Positions 1 to 6,199 of a stretch of 6,368 nucleotides of DNA are shown in pieces. Within the stretch, counting starts at the first letter, position 1, and each line of letters begins with the position of its first letter. The stretch is from the NCBI GenBank assembly GCA_905235695.1, contig CAJOMW010000095.1:1-6368 (forward strand), given 5' to 3'. The DNA is from an uncultured Clostridia bacterium (lineage in GTDB: Bacteria; Bacillota; Clostridia; Oscillospirales; CAG-382). The notes beneath the pieces were generated by a model, which did no database searches, was not told where the DNA came from, and worked only from the letters and a program-made list of their open reading frames with translations. A program made the translations under genes and the position numbers.

Positions 1-692
1 GCCAGCAGAGAATACTTCTCAACAGAAATTTTCTCATATCGAGAGCTCGCTCCGACGACTATTACTACCCGAGAGCAAGGGGGCTATCCCTCGGAGGAAC
101 TCCGGAAGCCGGCGAATGCATAGTTACGAGCGCATACGACGACTCGGGACTCAACTATTTATGCGTAGTTATGAACGCCCACACGATAGACGACGTCAAC
201 ATGGCGTGCGTAGATGCGGCAAATCTGCTGAAAACCTGCATTGAGAATTTCTCATATTCCACCGTGCTTTCGGAAAAGAATGTCATTTGCGAAATACCGG
301 TAAGACTTGCGACAGATACCGACTACGTGACGCTTCTCCCAAAGACAGACCTCAAAGCCATTCTTCCTAATGAGCTCGACTATGCGTCCGAGATAACCGT
401 CGAGCCGAGAGTAAGCAAGGATTATGCCTCGGCACCGGTTTATGAAGGAGACGTGTTCGGCGAGGCAGTCGTAAAGTACAAAGGAGACGTTGCGCTCGGC
501 AGCGTATCTCTCGCGGCGGGAAAGAGCATCGACAAGAGCAACGTGCTCTACTTTCTTGACAGAGCGGAAAGCGTTATACTCGGAAGATGGTTCAAGGTTT
601 TCGCAATAACTGCCGTAATTCTCCTCGCTCTGTATTTTGCGGCATCGGTATTCTTTACGTCCAAGAGAAGAAAAAGGCGTTACAGAAGATAA
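1..692 (+). CDS. S11-family D-alanyl-D-alanine carboxypeptidase-like protein, C-terminal part (5' truncated by window)
   Basis: Reading frame 3 is open from the window edge, so this is the C-terminal ~230 residues of a longer gene. The ATG at 171 is an internal Met in the motif CVVMNA and has no ribosome binding site. Family members are penicillin-binding proteins that remove the terminal D-Ala from peptidoglycan stem peptides at the outer membrane face. Support comes from NFLIS, then DDYYYPRARG, then TPEAGECIV and YLCVVMNA, which match the end of the S11 catalytic domain (about positions 24-180). A beta-rich PBP5_C-like region follows (EGDVFGEAVVKYKGD, about 459-490). One transmembrane helix lies at about 597-656, and the protein ends in a Lys/Arg-rich tail (KRRKRRYRR), so it is a C-terminally anchored ectoenzyme. 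Oddity: the position of the catalytic KTG box (87-95) reads Ser-Leu-Gly, so activity is doubtful. The SxxK and SxN motifs lie outside the window. Family assignment is firm; enzymatic function is uncertain. Confidence 0.88.
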   Translation, partial: QQRILLNRNFLISRARSDDYYYPRARGLSLGGTPEAGECIVTSAYDDSGLNYLCVVMNAHTIDDVNMACVDAANLLKTCIENFSYSTVLSEKNVICEIPVRLATDTDYVTLLPKTDLKAILPNELDYASEITVEPRVSKDYASAPVYEGDVFGEAVVKYKGDVALGSVSLAAGKSIDKSNVLYFLDRAESVILGRWFKVFAITAVILLALYFAASVFFTSKRRKRRYRR

Positions 693-697
693 ACGAA

Positions 698-730
698 AGC
701 TCACGGTTTTGCCGCCGTGAGCTATTTTTT
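698..730 (+). terminator. Rho-independent terminator, probably bidirectional
   Basis: A perfect 9-bp stem (AGCTCACGG at 698-706 pairs with CCGTGAGCT at 715-723) encloses an 8-base loop and is followed by ATTTTTT on the plus strand. It starts five bases after the carboxypeptidase stop codon. The minus-strand gene ends at 729, and the opposite flank (690-697) reads TTCGTTTA on that strand. The same hairpin could therefore also stop transcription arriving from the right, though its U-tract is weaker in that direction. Confidence 0.9.
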
Positions 731-3362
731 ACTTTGACAAATAATTGCTTAGTCTTATAAACACCGCTGCCGCTTCCGCACGAGTCAGAAGATTATACGG
801 TCTGAGCGAGCCGTCCTCATACCCTGAGAATATCGAAGCGTTTATTACATTCTTTACAAACTGATTGTTTGCGTCGTCCAAAGGCAAGTCAAAATATGCG
901 CTTATGTCGTAATCCTCGGGCGCCTCGCCGCATATTTTTCCGAGTACCTTCATTACTTCCTCTCTCGTAATGTAGGATGAGCCGTCAAATATCATATTTC
1001 CGTCCGCATCATAATGCATAACGTCGTCGAGCAGACCGCTCATATATATCCTGTAAAGCGCATCATACGCCCATTCGGGGACCGAATCCGCATCAGCAAA
1101 ATCGAGTCGCCAACTTTTGTCTACGTTACTGCCTGCGCTAACAGCCACGGAAGTATTTCTATCCGGCACCGAAAGGGCAGCCCCGATACCTGTTATACGC
1201 TGGAGCATGATGCAGAATTCATACCTTGAGTACTGCCTCTCGGGAAAATAATATGCCGTGCCGTCTTCGGATAATTCGCCTATCACTATCCCCTTTTTAT
1301 TGAGCTCGTATATCTCCCTCACCGCCCAGTGATTTTTGATATCTGCGAAGGGATAAGCATCGACTTTTACGGCAACGCTTCCGAAAGTATTTCCGATACC
1401 TGCCTTTATAATAAGCTCCTGTCCTTCTGTTCGGGGATAGAAAGCCCCGTTATCAAAGTATCCGCAGTATGCCTCGGGAGCTCCTTCATTTTTAGATCCC
1501 TTATTGGATGGAGAGACGGAAAAAGTATAGTCGCCTGTATCGCTCTCGAGAATAAAGCCCCGATAATTTGATACGGCTTTGAGGTTTACGCTGTCAAACG
1601 GAGCGACAACCGTTTTGTCGGCTGTCAGCGAAATGCTGTCCGGCTCGCTGACCGAGACTATATTCAGTGCGGCGTTTTCGGTTTTCTTTCCGTCAAGTGA
1701 TGCGTATATCCTGACTGTGCCGACCGTTCCGTCTGGATAGTATTTGCCGTCTGATACATAACCGCCGTCCTTTGAGTAAAGGGAGAGGTCTTCGCTGTTG
1801 TACTGCGCGGAGAAGCCGTACTTATCGGCGGCGACGGCGTCGCCTATCTCTATGCCCTTTCCCGATAGAGTGATATAATGGTCGCCGTATACATAGGCGC
1901 TTTCGGCTTTTCCGTCTTTTTTATACGAATTTGTGAATATAATTGCGTTTGACACGCGCCTTTCCGTCTTTTCGGACGGTGAATTAACCGTAGATGCAAT
2001 ATCAAAGCCCGGAAGTGAAGCGTTTACGGCAGTAGATCCTCCGCCGTCTAAATTTGCGGCATATACGCACCCGAGTGATTTCATTTTCTCTGCAAGCTCG
2101 ATGAGCTTGAGCCCGGTGCTGAAATTTTTCTGCCTGCCGTCTGCGGCGTACAGCACGATAGAGCCGTCCTCTTTTATTCCCACCGCCGTTCTCGGCTGAG
2201 CCGAGAGATAGTGGCTGAAGGTTCGGTCATCGACAGTAACGCCGTCTTTTACGATGACTGTACCCGTGCCTATCGCCATTTTTACGTCATAGAACGCCTC
2301 GTTTCCGCTAATGTCGAGTTTAAGTGTGCTTCCCACGGAAAATCTTTGATCCCTCAGAACATATCCGTAGGACGAGTTGTCGGCGCTTAGAACGTATGCA
2401 CCTTTTGGTATATCCGTGCTGACGGCATCAGGTATAACCTTTGTTACTACAAGCTCCTCACTCTTTCCCATTCTCGGATAAGAGTTTTCTATTTTGTAAA
2501 AAGCGTCTCCGTAATAGTGGTATCCCGTAATCTCTCTTACCTTCTCCGCTAAAAGCGCTTTGTAGTCGGTGATTTCGGCTTTCTCTGTCTCCCCCGCTTT
2601 GTCCAAAAGAGGCTCAGAGCTTTCCCCCAGCGCCTCAAACAGACTGTCAAGCTCCTGTGCGTCGGCGTCTGACACGTCAAAAATCCCACTTTTATTTTTT
2701 AAGGATTCAGCCATTTCGGAAAAAGTCATTCTGTCGCTGTACGGATAGAGGACAAGCGAAGTATTTGAGCTCTTGATATTGGTTTTAGGCGAATATTTAT
2801 CGGAATATAAATACAGCCCGTATTCTGAAAATTCTTTATTAAAATGGAGAACGGTATGCTTTACGCCGTATTCGTCAGTAATAGTAAGGACTATCGAAGG
2901 CTTATCAATGAAGAAAGTGCCGTCGGTTCTTTCGGCAAGGCAGAAGCTGTCCCTGTCGGTAGTATATAGCTCGTAGCCGGATATAAAAGCCGACTCGGGG
3001 ACGCCCGTCGACATATTAAAAAAGTCAGCGTTCATGCCGGCAACGTAATTCTCATCGGGAAAATTTACGGAAGCCATGTTTCTTATGTTGTCCGTCTTAT
3101 AGAGATAGCCGGAGTTGACAAACGACATTCTTGTCACTTGGTTCGGGGTATATTCAAAAATATACTCCCTCTGGAGTCCGTAAGAAGGATGATAGTCTAT
3201 ATTTCTTGTATATGTAAGTCCTTCGGACAGCTCATACGACGCAGAATAAGCGTTTGAAACGACATCGGTGTAGGTCTGACTTTGGATCGTGTCGTCGGCA
3301 AGTACGTAAAAGTCAAGTAAAAAGCTGAGTATACACAGCACAGCCACTGCTCTTTTTTTCAT
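729..3362 (-). CDS. Secreted phosphodiester glycosidase (NAGPA) domain protein with three C-terminal SLH domains
   Basis: The protein is 877 residues from the chosen ATG. Residues 1-22 form a signal peptide (MKKR, hydrophobic core, VLA before DD), so it is exported. The NAGPA/DUF2233 fold is recognised by AGMNADFFN (about 108-116), RTAVGI (391-396), DGR (408-410), NLDGGGSTAV (437-446) and NSPSEKTERRVSNAI (460-474). This is the family of the mammalian 'uncovering enzyme', which cleaves sugar phosphodiesters; bacterial substrates are mostly unknown, and wall or capsular glycans are a reasonable guess. A charged, helix-prone insert (about 232-279) interrupts the domain. Beta-rich, Ig-like sequence spans about 480-670. 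Three SLH domains follow (about 672-724, 755-811 and 823-874) with motifs YSRYE, ITREE and LTRAE. SLH domains typically anchor proteins to secondary wall polysaccharide. The start is the ATG at 3362 because AAAGGA lies 9 bases upstream; an in-frame TTG at 3380 lies before that site. Its promoter region is shared with the divergent methyltransferase gene. Confidence 0.92.
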   Translation of the reverse strand: MKKRAVAVLCILSFLLDFYVLADDTIQSQTYTDVVSNAYSASYELSEGLTYTRNIDYHPSYGLQREYIFEYTPNQVTRMSFVNSGYLYKTDNIRNMASVNFPDENYVAGMNADFFNMSTGVPESAFISGYELYTTDRDSFCLAERTDGTFFIDKPSIVLTITDEYGVKHTVLHFNKEFSEYGLYLYSDKYSPKTNIKSSNTSLVLYPYSDRMTFSEMAESLKNKSGIFDVSDADAQELDSLFEALGESSEPLLDKAGETEKAEITDYKALLAEKVREITGYHYYGDAFYKIENSYPRMGKSEELVVTKVIPDAVSTDIPKGAYVLSADNSSYGYVLRDQRFSVGSTLKLDISGNEAFYDVKMAIGTGTVIVKDGVTVDDRTFSHYLSAQPRTAVGIKEDGSIVLYAADGRQKNFSTGLKLIELAEKMKSLGCVYAANLDGGGSTAVNASLPGFDIASTVNSPSEKTERRVSNAIIFTNSYKKDGKAESAYVYGDHYITLSGKGIEIGDAVAADKYGFSAQYNSEDLSLYSKDGGYVSDGKYYPDGTVGTVRIYASLDGKKTENAALNIVSVSEPDSISLTADKTVVAPFDSVNLKAVSNYRGFILESDTGDYTFSVSPSNKGSKNEGAPEAYCGYFDNGAFYPRTEGQELIIKAGIGNTFGSVAVKVDAYPFADIKNHWAVREIYELNKKGIVIGELSEDGTAYYFPERQYSRYEFCIMLQRITGIGAALSVPDRNTSVAVSAGSNVDKSWRLDFADADSVPEWAYDALYRIYMSGLLDDVMHYDADGNMIFDGSSYITREEVMKVLGKICGEAPEDYDISAYFDLPLDDANNQFVKNVINASIFSGYEDGSLRPYNLLTRAEAAAVFIRLSNYLSK

Positions 3363-3371
3363 ACGCAAGCA

Positions 3372-3377
3372 TCCTTT
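3372..3377 (-). promoter_or_regulatory. Ribosome binding site that fixes the glycosidase start
   Basis: AAAGGA on the minus strand lies 9 bases before the ATG at 3362. It falls inside the longer open frame beginning with TTG at 3380, which argues that the TTG is not the start. The protein from the ATG also begins as a standard signal peptide. Confidence 0.75.
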
Positions 3378-3387
3378 CAAAAAATAT

Positions 3388-3416
3388 TTGTATTATGCGC
3401 AAAAATATGATATAAT
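3388..3416 (+). promoter_or_regulatory. Candidate distal promoter (P1) for the methyltransferase-rimM-trmD run
   Basis: TTGTAT (3388-3393), a 17-base spacer and a perfect TATAAT (3411-3416) preceded by TG one base upstream form an extended -10. The -35 is weak (only TTG matches). Transcription would start near 3423, giving a leader of about 127 bases before the ATG at 3550. The assignment is by pattern only; AT-rich DNA makes chance matches common. Confidence 0.45.
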
Positions 3417-3438
3417 ATCAGTATAAATGATTATATCA
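3408..3438. repeat. Inverted repeat TGATATAAT / ATTATATCA in the divergent promoter region
   Basis: The 9-base arms at 3408-3416 and 3430-3438 are perfect reverse complements separated by 13 bases. Each arm reads TG-A-TATAAT on its own strand, which is an extended -10 promoter element. The two elements point towards each other, with predicted start points falling in the loop. The arms could alternatively be an operator for a dimeric regulator. The repeat is seen directly; its role is inferred. Confidence 0.7.
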
Positions 3439-3458
3439 TTGTTTTTTCTTAAAAAAAT
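3430..3458 (-). promoter_or_regulatory. Candidate promoter for the SLH glycosidase gene
   Basis: On the minus strand TATAAT occupies 3435-3430 with TG one base upstream, an extended -10. The -35 position falls in the A/T tract at about 3453-3458 (ATTTTT), a poor match that an extended -10 could compensate for. The predicted start near 3423 gives a leader of about 60 bases to the ATG at 3362. It overlaps the oppositely directed P1. Confidence 0.45.
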
Positions 3459-3478
3459 GTATTATCGTTGAACGAATA

Positions 3479-3508
3479 TTGAAAAATTGATTATTTCTCA
3501 GGGATAAT
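3479..3508 (+). promoter_or_regulatory. Candidate proximal promoter (P2) for the methyltransferase-rimM-trmD run
   Basis: TTGAAA (3479-3484), an 18-base spacer and GATAAT (3503-3508) each match the vegetative sigma consensus at five of six bases. Transcription would start near 3515, about 35 bases before the ATG at 3550. By consensus it has a better -35 than P1 but a less perfect -10; both could be used. Confidence 0.45.
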
Positions 3509-3549
3509 TTTGAAATTTAGAATCGTACGCTTGTGGAGAATGTAATAAT

Positions 3550-4635
3550 ATGAGTCTTGAAAATATAAGAGAAGAGACAGAGCTTTGGGAAAAGCTGAAA
3601 AATACGGAAAAGGCCATAGTTCTGTACGGCATGGGCGACGGCGCGGATAAGATACTGAACGTCTGTGAGCAAAAGGGCATTGAAGTGCGAGGCGTTTTTG
3701 CAAGCGACGAGTTTGTGCGAGGTCAGACTTTCAGGGGGTATACCGTAAAGACGTACGCCGATATCAAAGAAGAGCTTTCGGATTTGATAATTCTCGTCTC
3801 TTTTGCCTCAAAGCTTGACAGCGTGATGAAAAAAATATATAATCTATGTGAATATGACGAGCTTTATGCTCCCGATGTTCCCGTTTTCGGAGACGGACTT
3901 TTTGACAAGGCTTTCTTCACGGAAAATATTGACAATTTTAAGACCGTTTACAGCGCTCTTTCCGACGACACCTCAAAAATTGCGTATGAAAACGTCATAA
4001 GATACAAGATAACGGGAAATCTGAAATATCTCAGAGAATGTGAGACAACCACGGACGAGTGCTATAAAAATATAATAATGCCGAAAAGCGGCTCAGGATA
4101 TGCAGACATCGGAGCATATAACGGGGACACGATTCGCGAATATATTTCGTATGCGGGGAGTAATGTGAACGTATACGCATTTGAGCCGGACGAAAAGAAT
4201 TTTGCAAAGCTCGAAAAAAACGTATCGGGTCTCGGCATCAAAAGCGCCAACCTTTTTAACATTGCCGCATGGGACAAAGAGGAGGAGCTTGCGTTCTATT
4301 CCCGTTCGGGCAGAAACAGCGCCCACACCACAAATCATTCGGGACTTCGCGAGACAAAGATACGAGCCGACAGACCGGATAAGTATATTGATTCGAGGAT
4401 AGATTACGTAAATATAGACGCCGAGGGCTCGGATATGCAGGCAATAAAGGGACTGAGCGGAACTGTGGACAAATATAAGCCGGTCATCTCGTGCGCAGTG
4501 TATCACAGAAACGAGGATATGTTTGCATTGCCTATGCTTCTGATGCAAATGTACGGCAAATATAAGCTCTACCTACGCCATTTTCCGTATATACCGGCAT
4601 GGGACACCAACATATACATAAAGTATGATGAATGA
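3550..4635 (+). CDS. FkbM-family SAM-dependent methyltransferase with N-terminal Rossmann-like domain
   Basis: The protein is 361 residues; the ATG at 3550 is preceded by GGAG at 3535-3538. The C-terminal half is an FkbM (Methyltransf_21) domain. The SAM-binding loop is YADIGAYNGDT (184-194), the acidic end of the next strand is YAFEPDEKN with E212, and the family motif VNIDAEGSD spans 287-295. The YHRNEDMF stretch (318-325) near the end is like that of FkbM proteins in Gram-positive polysaccharide clusters. The first ~100 residues form a separate Rossmann-like unit (AIVLYGMGDGADKI, 22-35) resembling the nucleotide-binding N-terminal domain seen in sugar-modifying proteins. No signal peptide or membrane helix is visible, so it is cytoplasmic. 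The likely role is O-methylation of a sugar or glycan precursor; the substrate cannot be read from sequence. It lies 23 bases upstream of rimM on the same strand and is probably co-transcribed with it. Confidence 0.88.
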   Translation: MSLENIREETELWEKLKNTEKAIVLYGMGDGADKILNVCEQKGIEVRGVFASDEFVRGQTFRGYTVKTYADIKEELSDLIILVSFASKLDSVMKKIYNLCEYDELYAPDVPVFGDGLFDKAFFTENIDNFKTVYSALSDDTSKIAYENVIRYKITGNLKYLRECETTTDECYKNIIMPKSGSGYADIGAYNGDTIREYISYAGSNVNVYAFEPDEKNFAKLEKNVSGLGIKSANLFNIAAWDKEEELAFYSRSGRNSAHTTNHSGLRETKIRADRPDKYIDSRIDYVNIDAEGSDMQAIKGLSGTVDKYKPVISCAVYHRNEDMFALPMLLMQMYGKYKLYLRHFPYIPAWDTNIYIKYDE

Positions 4636-4646
4636 CGCAGTCGTAT

Positions 4647-4652
4647 AAGGAG
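4647..4652 (+). promoter_or_regulatory. Ribosome binding site that fixes the rimM start
   Basis: AAGGAG sits 6 bases before the ATG at 4659. An in-frame ATG at 4632 overlaps the methyltransferase stop codon (ATGA), but it would place this site inside the coding region and add nine residues that RimM proteins lack. Confidence 0.8.
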
Positions 4653-4658
4653 TTAAAA

Positions 4659-5153
4659 ATGAAAGAATATCTTGAAGCCGGAAAAATCATAAATAAAAGA
4701 GGTCTTTCGGGCGAGCTTAAAATCGAGAGCTACTGTGACTCTCCGCAGGCATTCTGCTCGTTTAAGAGAGTTTTTCTCGACCGTGACGGCAAGGACGAGA
4801 GAAGCGTCATCTCGGCAAAGATATACAAAGGCTATGTATATCTGAAAATCGATGGCGTTTCGGACTCTGAAGAAGCAGACAGACTTCGCGGAAAATCGCT
4901 TTATATCTTCAGAAACGATGTCCATATCGGCGAAGGACGCATATTTATTGATGATATAATCGGACTCCAGGTAAAAGATGCAGACACGGGTGAAGTATAC
5001 GGGGTTCTTAAAGACGTTTTCAACAGCGGTGCCTCGGACATTCTTTCTATTGACAGAAACGGAAAGGAATACCTTATTCCTTCGGTCGACGAGATAGTTG
5101 TAAGCATAGATACCGAACGATACCCGGTCTCATTGACGATGCGGAAGAAATAA
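4659..5153 (+). CDS. rimM: Ribosome maturation factor RimM (16S rRNA processing)
   Basis: The protein is 164 residues from the ATG chosen by its AAGGAG site, close to the usual RimM length. RimM binds the 30S subunit through protein S19 and helps mature the 3' domain (head) of 16S rRNA; it is cytoplasmic. The N-terminal RimM barrel opens with LEAGKIINKRGLSGELKI (5-22), matching the family pattern of G-K-I then G-L-x-G-E. EEADRLRGKSLYI (71-83) closes that domain. The PRC-barrel half follows with FIDDIIGLQVKD (96-107), GASDIL (124-129) and KEYLIPSVDEIV (136-147). The C-terminus ends in MRKK rather than the commoner Gly-Leu ending. trmD follows after 14 bases, the classical rimM-trmD pairing, but the upstream neighbour is an FkbM methyltransferase instead of rpsP or a KH-domain gene. 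Confidence 0.93.
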   Translation: MKEYLEAGKIINKRGLSGELKIESYCDSPQAFCSFKRVFLDRDGKDERSVISAKIYKGYVYLKIDGVSDSEEADRLRGKSLYIFRNDVHIGEGRIFIDDIIGLQVKDADTGEVYGVLKDVFNSGASDILSIDRNGKEYLIPSVDEIVVSIDTERYPVSLTMRKK

Positions 5154-5167
5154 AGTAAGGAAAAGAC

Positions 5168-5908
5168 ATGAATTTCAGAATACTCACCCTCTTTCCCGAA
5201 GTGCTTGAGCCTTATATGAGCGCAAGCATAATAGGAAGAGCACGTCAAAACGGATATATAAATATTGACTTTTTCAATATCAGAGATTATACTTTAGACA
5301 AGCACCGCAGAGTTGACGACACGCCATACGGCGGCGGCTACGGCATGATAATGGCTCCTCAGCCGCTTCTCGACTGCCACAAGGCGGCACTCTCCGGACT
5401 TTCCGGGAGTACGGTCACTTTATATATGTCGCCGCAGGGAAAAAAGCTGACGCACGAAAAGGCGCTCGAGCTGTCTAAGTACGATAATATAGCAATTATT
5501 TGCGGACATTATGAGGGTATAGATCAAAGAGTAATAGACAAGGTCGTTGACGAAGAAATTTCCATCGGGGATTACGTGCTGACGGGCGGAGAGCTTCCGT
5601 GTGCAATAGTTGTTGACGCCGTATCGCGCCTTATAGACGGAGTGCTCCCGGACAGCGAGTGCTATGAGGGCGAGAGCATAGCGAGCGGACTTCTCGAGCA
5701 TCCGCAGTATACAAAGCCGTACGATTACGAGGGCATGACCGTGCCGGACGTGCTGACGGGCGGCAATCACAAAGACATAATCGAATGGCAGAGAAAAGCC
5801 GCATTGAAAAAGACTCTTTCTGTAAGACCGGATCTTCTTGAAACGGCTCGACTTACCAAAGAGGACATACTTTATCTCGAAGAGATAACAAGCAACACCG
5901 AAGATTGA
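5168..5908 (+). CDS. trmD: tRNA (guanine-N1-)-methyltransferase TrmD
   Basis: The protein is 246 residues, full length for TrmD. It methylates N1 of G37 next to the anticodon using SAM, which prevents +1 frameshifting; the enzyme is a trefoil-knot (SPOUT) homodimer. Motifs in order, with numbering that lines up with E. coli TrmD: VDDTPYGGGYGM (49-60), YMSPQG (86-91), CGHYEGIDQR (112-121), ISIGDYVLTGGELP (131-144), R154 in VSRLIDG, GLLEHPQYTKP (174-184) and VLTGGNHKDIIEW (195-207). SAM-site residues Y86, G113, Y115, E116, S132 and L138 are present. Position 169, the catalytic Asp in E. coli (EDSF), is Glu here (GESI). The start ATG has AAGGAAA upstream. The gene follows rimM by 14 bases. No terminator is seen after its stop, and the next gene begins 30 bases later; rplS, the usual partner, is absent. 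Confidence 0.96.
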   Translation: MNFRILTLFPEVLEPYMSASIIGRARQNGYINIDFFNIRDYTLDKHRRVDDTPYGGGYGMIMAPQPLLDCHKAALSGLSGSTVTLYMSPQGKKLTHEKALELSKYDNIAIICGHYEGIDQRVIDKVVDEEISIGDYVLTGGELPCAIVVDAVSRLIDGVLPDSECYEGESIASGLLEHPQYTKPYDYEGMTVPDVLTGGNHKDIIEWQRKAALKKTLSVRPDLLETARLTKEDILYLEEITSNTED

Positions 5909-5925
5909 CGATCTAAAGACAGGAC

Positions 5926-5935
5926 GGGAGGTGAT
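5926..5935 (+). promoter_or_regulatory. Near-perfect Shine-Dalgarno sequence before a GTG start
   Basis: GGGAGGTGAT is nearly complementary to the 3' end of 16S rRNA over its length. The GGAGG core ends 7 bases before the GTG at 5939. It marks a genuine, strongly translated start even though the downstream frame breaks early. Confidence 0.8.
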
Positions 5936-5938
5936 ACG

Positions 5939-6199
5939 GTGCAGAGCAATAAGACATATTACAAAAAAAAGTATCACGGAAGCGTAATAATATATTATCT
6001 TTCCAAATTTTCAAAGAGAGTCGCAAATCTCGCAAAATCAAGTATACTGCTCGGCTTCTTCTGCGATTTTGATAACCTTGAGGGCAAATATAAAAGCAGT
6101 GTTACGTCGGGCTTCCCCTTCTCTCCGCCAAAAGAGCCTCGCACTGAAACTGAAAATAGCCATGTACAGTCAAAACAGCATACTGCTCGGCCTTTTTGA
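5939..6199 (+). CDS. N-terminal part of a putative O-antigen ligase/polymerase-like membrane protein; frame breaks early
   Basis: The 86-codon frame starts with GTG behind an excellent Shine-Dalgarno site, 30 bases after trmD. Residues 1 to about 59 look natural: basic and amphipathic, with YYKKKYHGSVIIYYLSKF and then KSSILLGFF. After GFP at 58-60 the sequence turns Pro/Thr/His-rich and stops, which looks like out-of-frame translation. Dropping one C from CCCC at 6115-6118 joins this frame smoothly to the open frame that runs to the window end. The S-I-L-L-G motif (KSSILLGFF) recurs in that other frame as NSILLGLF, which argues that both halves belong to one protein. From memory, clostridial O-antigen ligase-like proteins have N-termini of this repeated amphipathic kind, but I cannot confirm this by search. 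Alternatives are a real short protein, a pseudogene or a base error. Confidence 0.55.
   Translation: MQSNKTYYKKKYHGSVIIYYLSKFSKRVANLAKSSILLGFFCDFDNLEGKYKSSVTSGFPFSPPKEPRTETENSHVQSKQHTARPF

Noticed and set aside
171..692. An independent 173-residue protein starting at ATG 171
   Set aside because: The same frame is open back to position 3 and encodes conserved S11 carboxypeptidase motifs upstream. The ATG falls inside a conserved strand and has no ribosome binding site.
3363..3380. TTG at 3380 as the start of the SLH glycosidase
   Set aside because: It precedes a good AAAGGA site correctly placed for the ATG at 3362, and the six extra residues spoil an otherwise standard signal peptide start.
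3442..3457. T-rich then A-rich tract (T6-CTT-A7) as a terminator or attenuator
   Set aside because: The only stem is A:T pairs with a 3-base loop and no following U-run, too weak for a terminator. It is more likely AT-rich promoter DNA.
3417..3549. A riboswitch or leader RNA in the methyltransferase 5' region
   Set aside because: The leader from the distal promoter would be about 127 bases, but I see no GC-containing stems, known aptamer core or terminator-antiterminator pair.
4093..4548. Long minus-strand open frame opposite the methyltransferase
   Set aside because: It is a Cys/Arg/Ile-rich antisense shadow of a well-supported FkbM gene, with no recognisable motif. The same applies to the minus frames at 252-704 and 5420-5977.
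4632..4658. ATG at 4632, overlapping the methyltransferase stop, as the rimM start
   Set aside because: It suggests translational coupling, but AAGGAG at 4647-4652 points to the ATG at 4659, and RimM proteins start a few residues before the conserved G-K-I motif.
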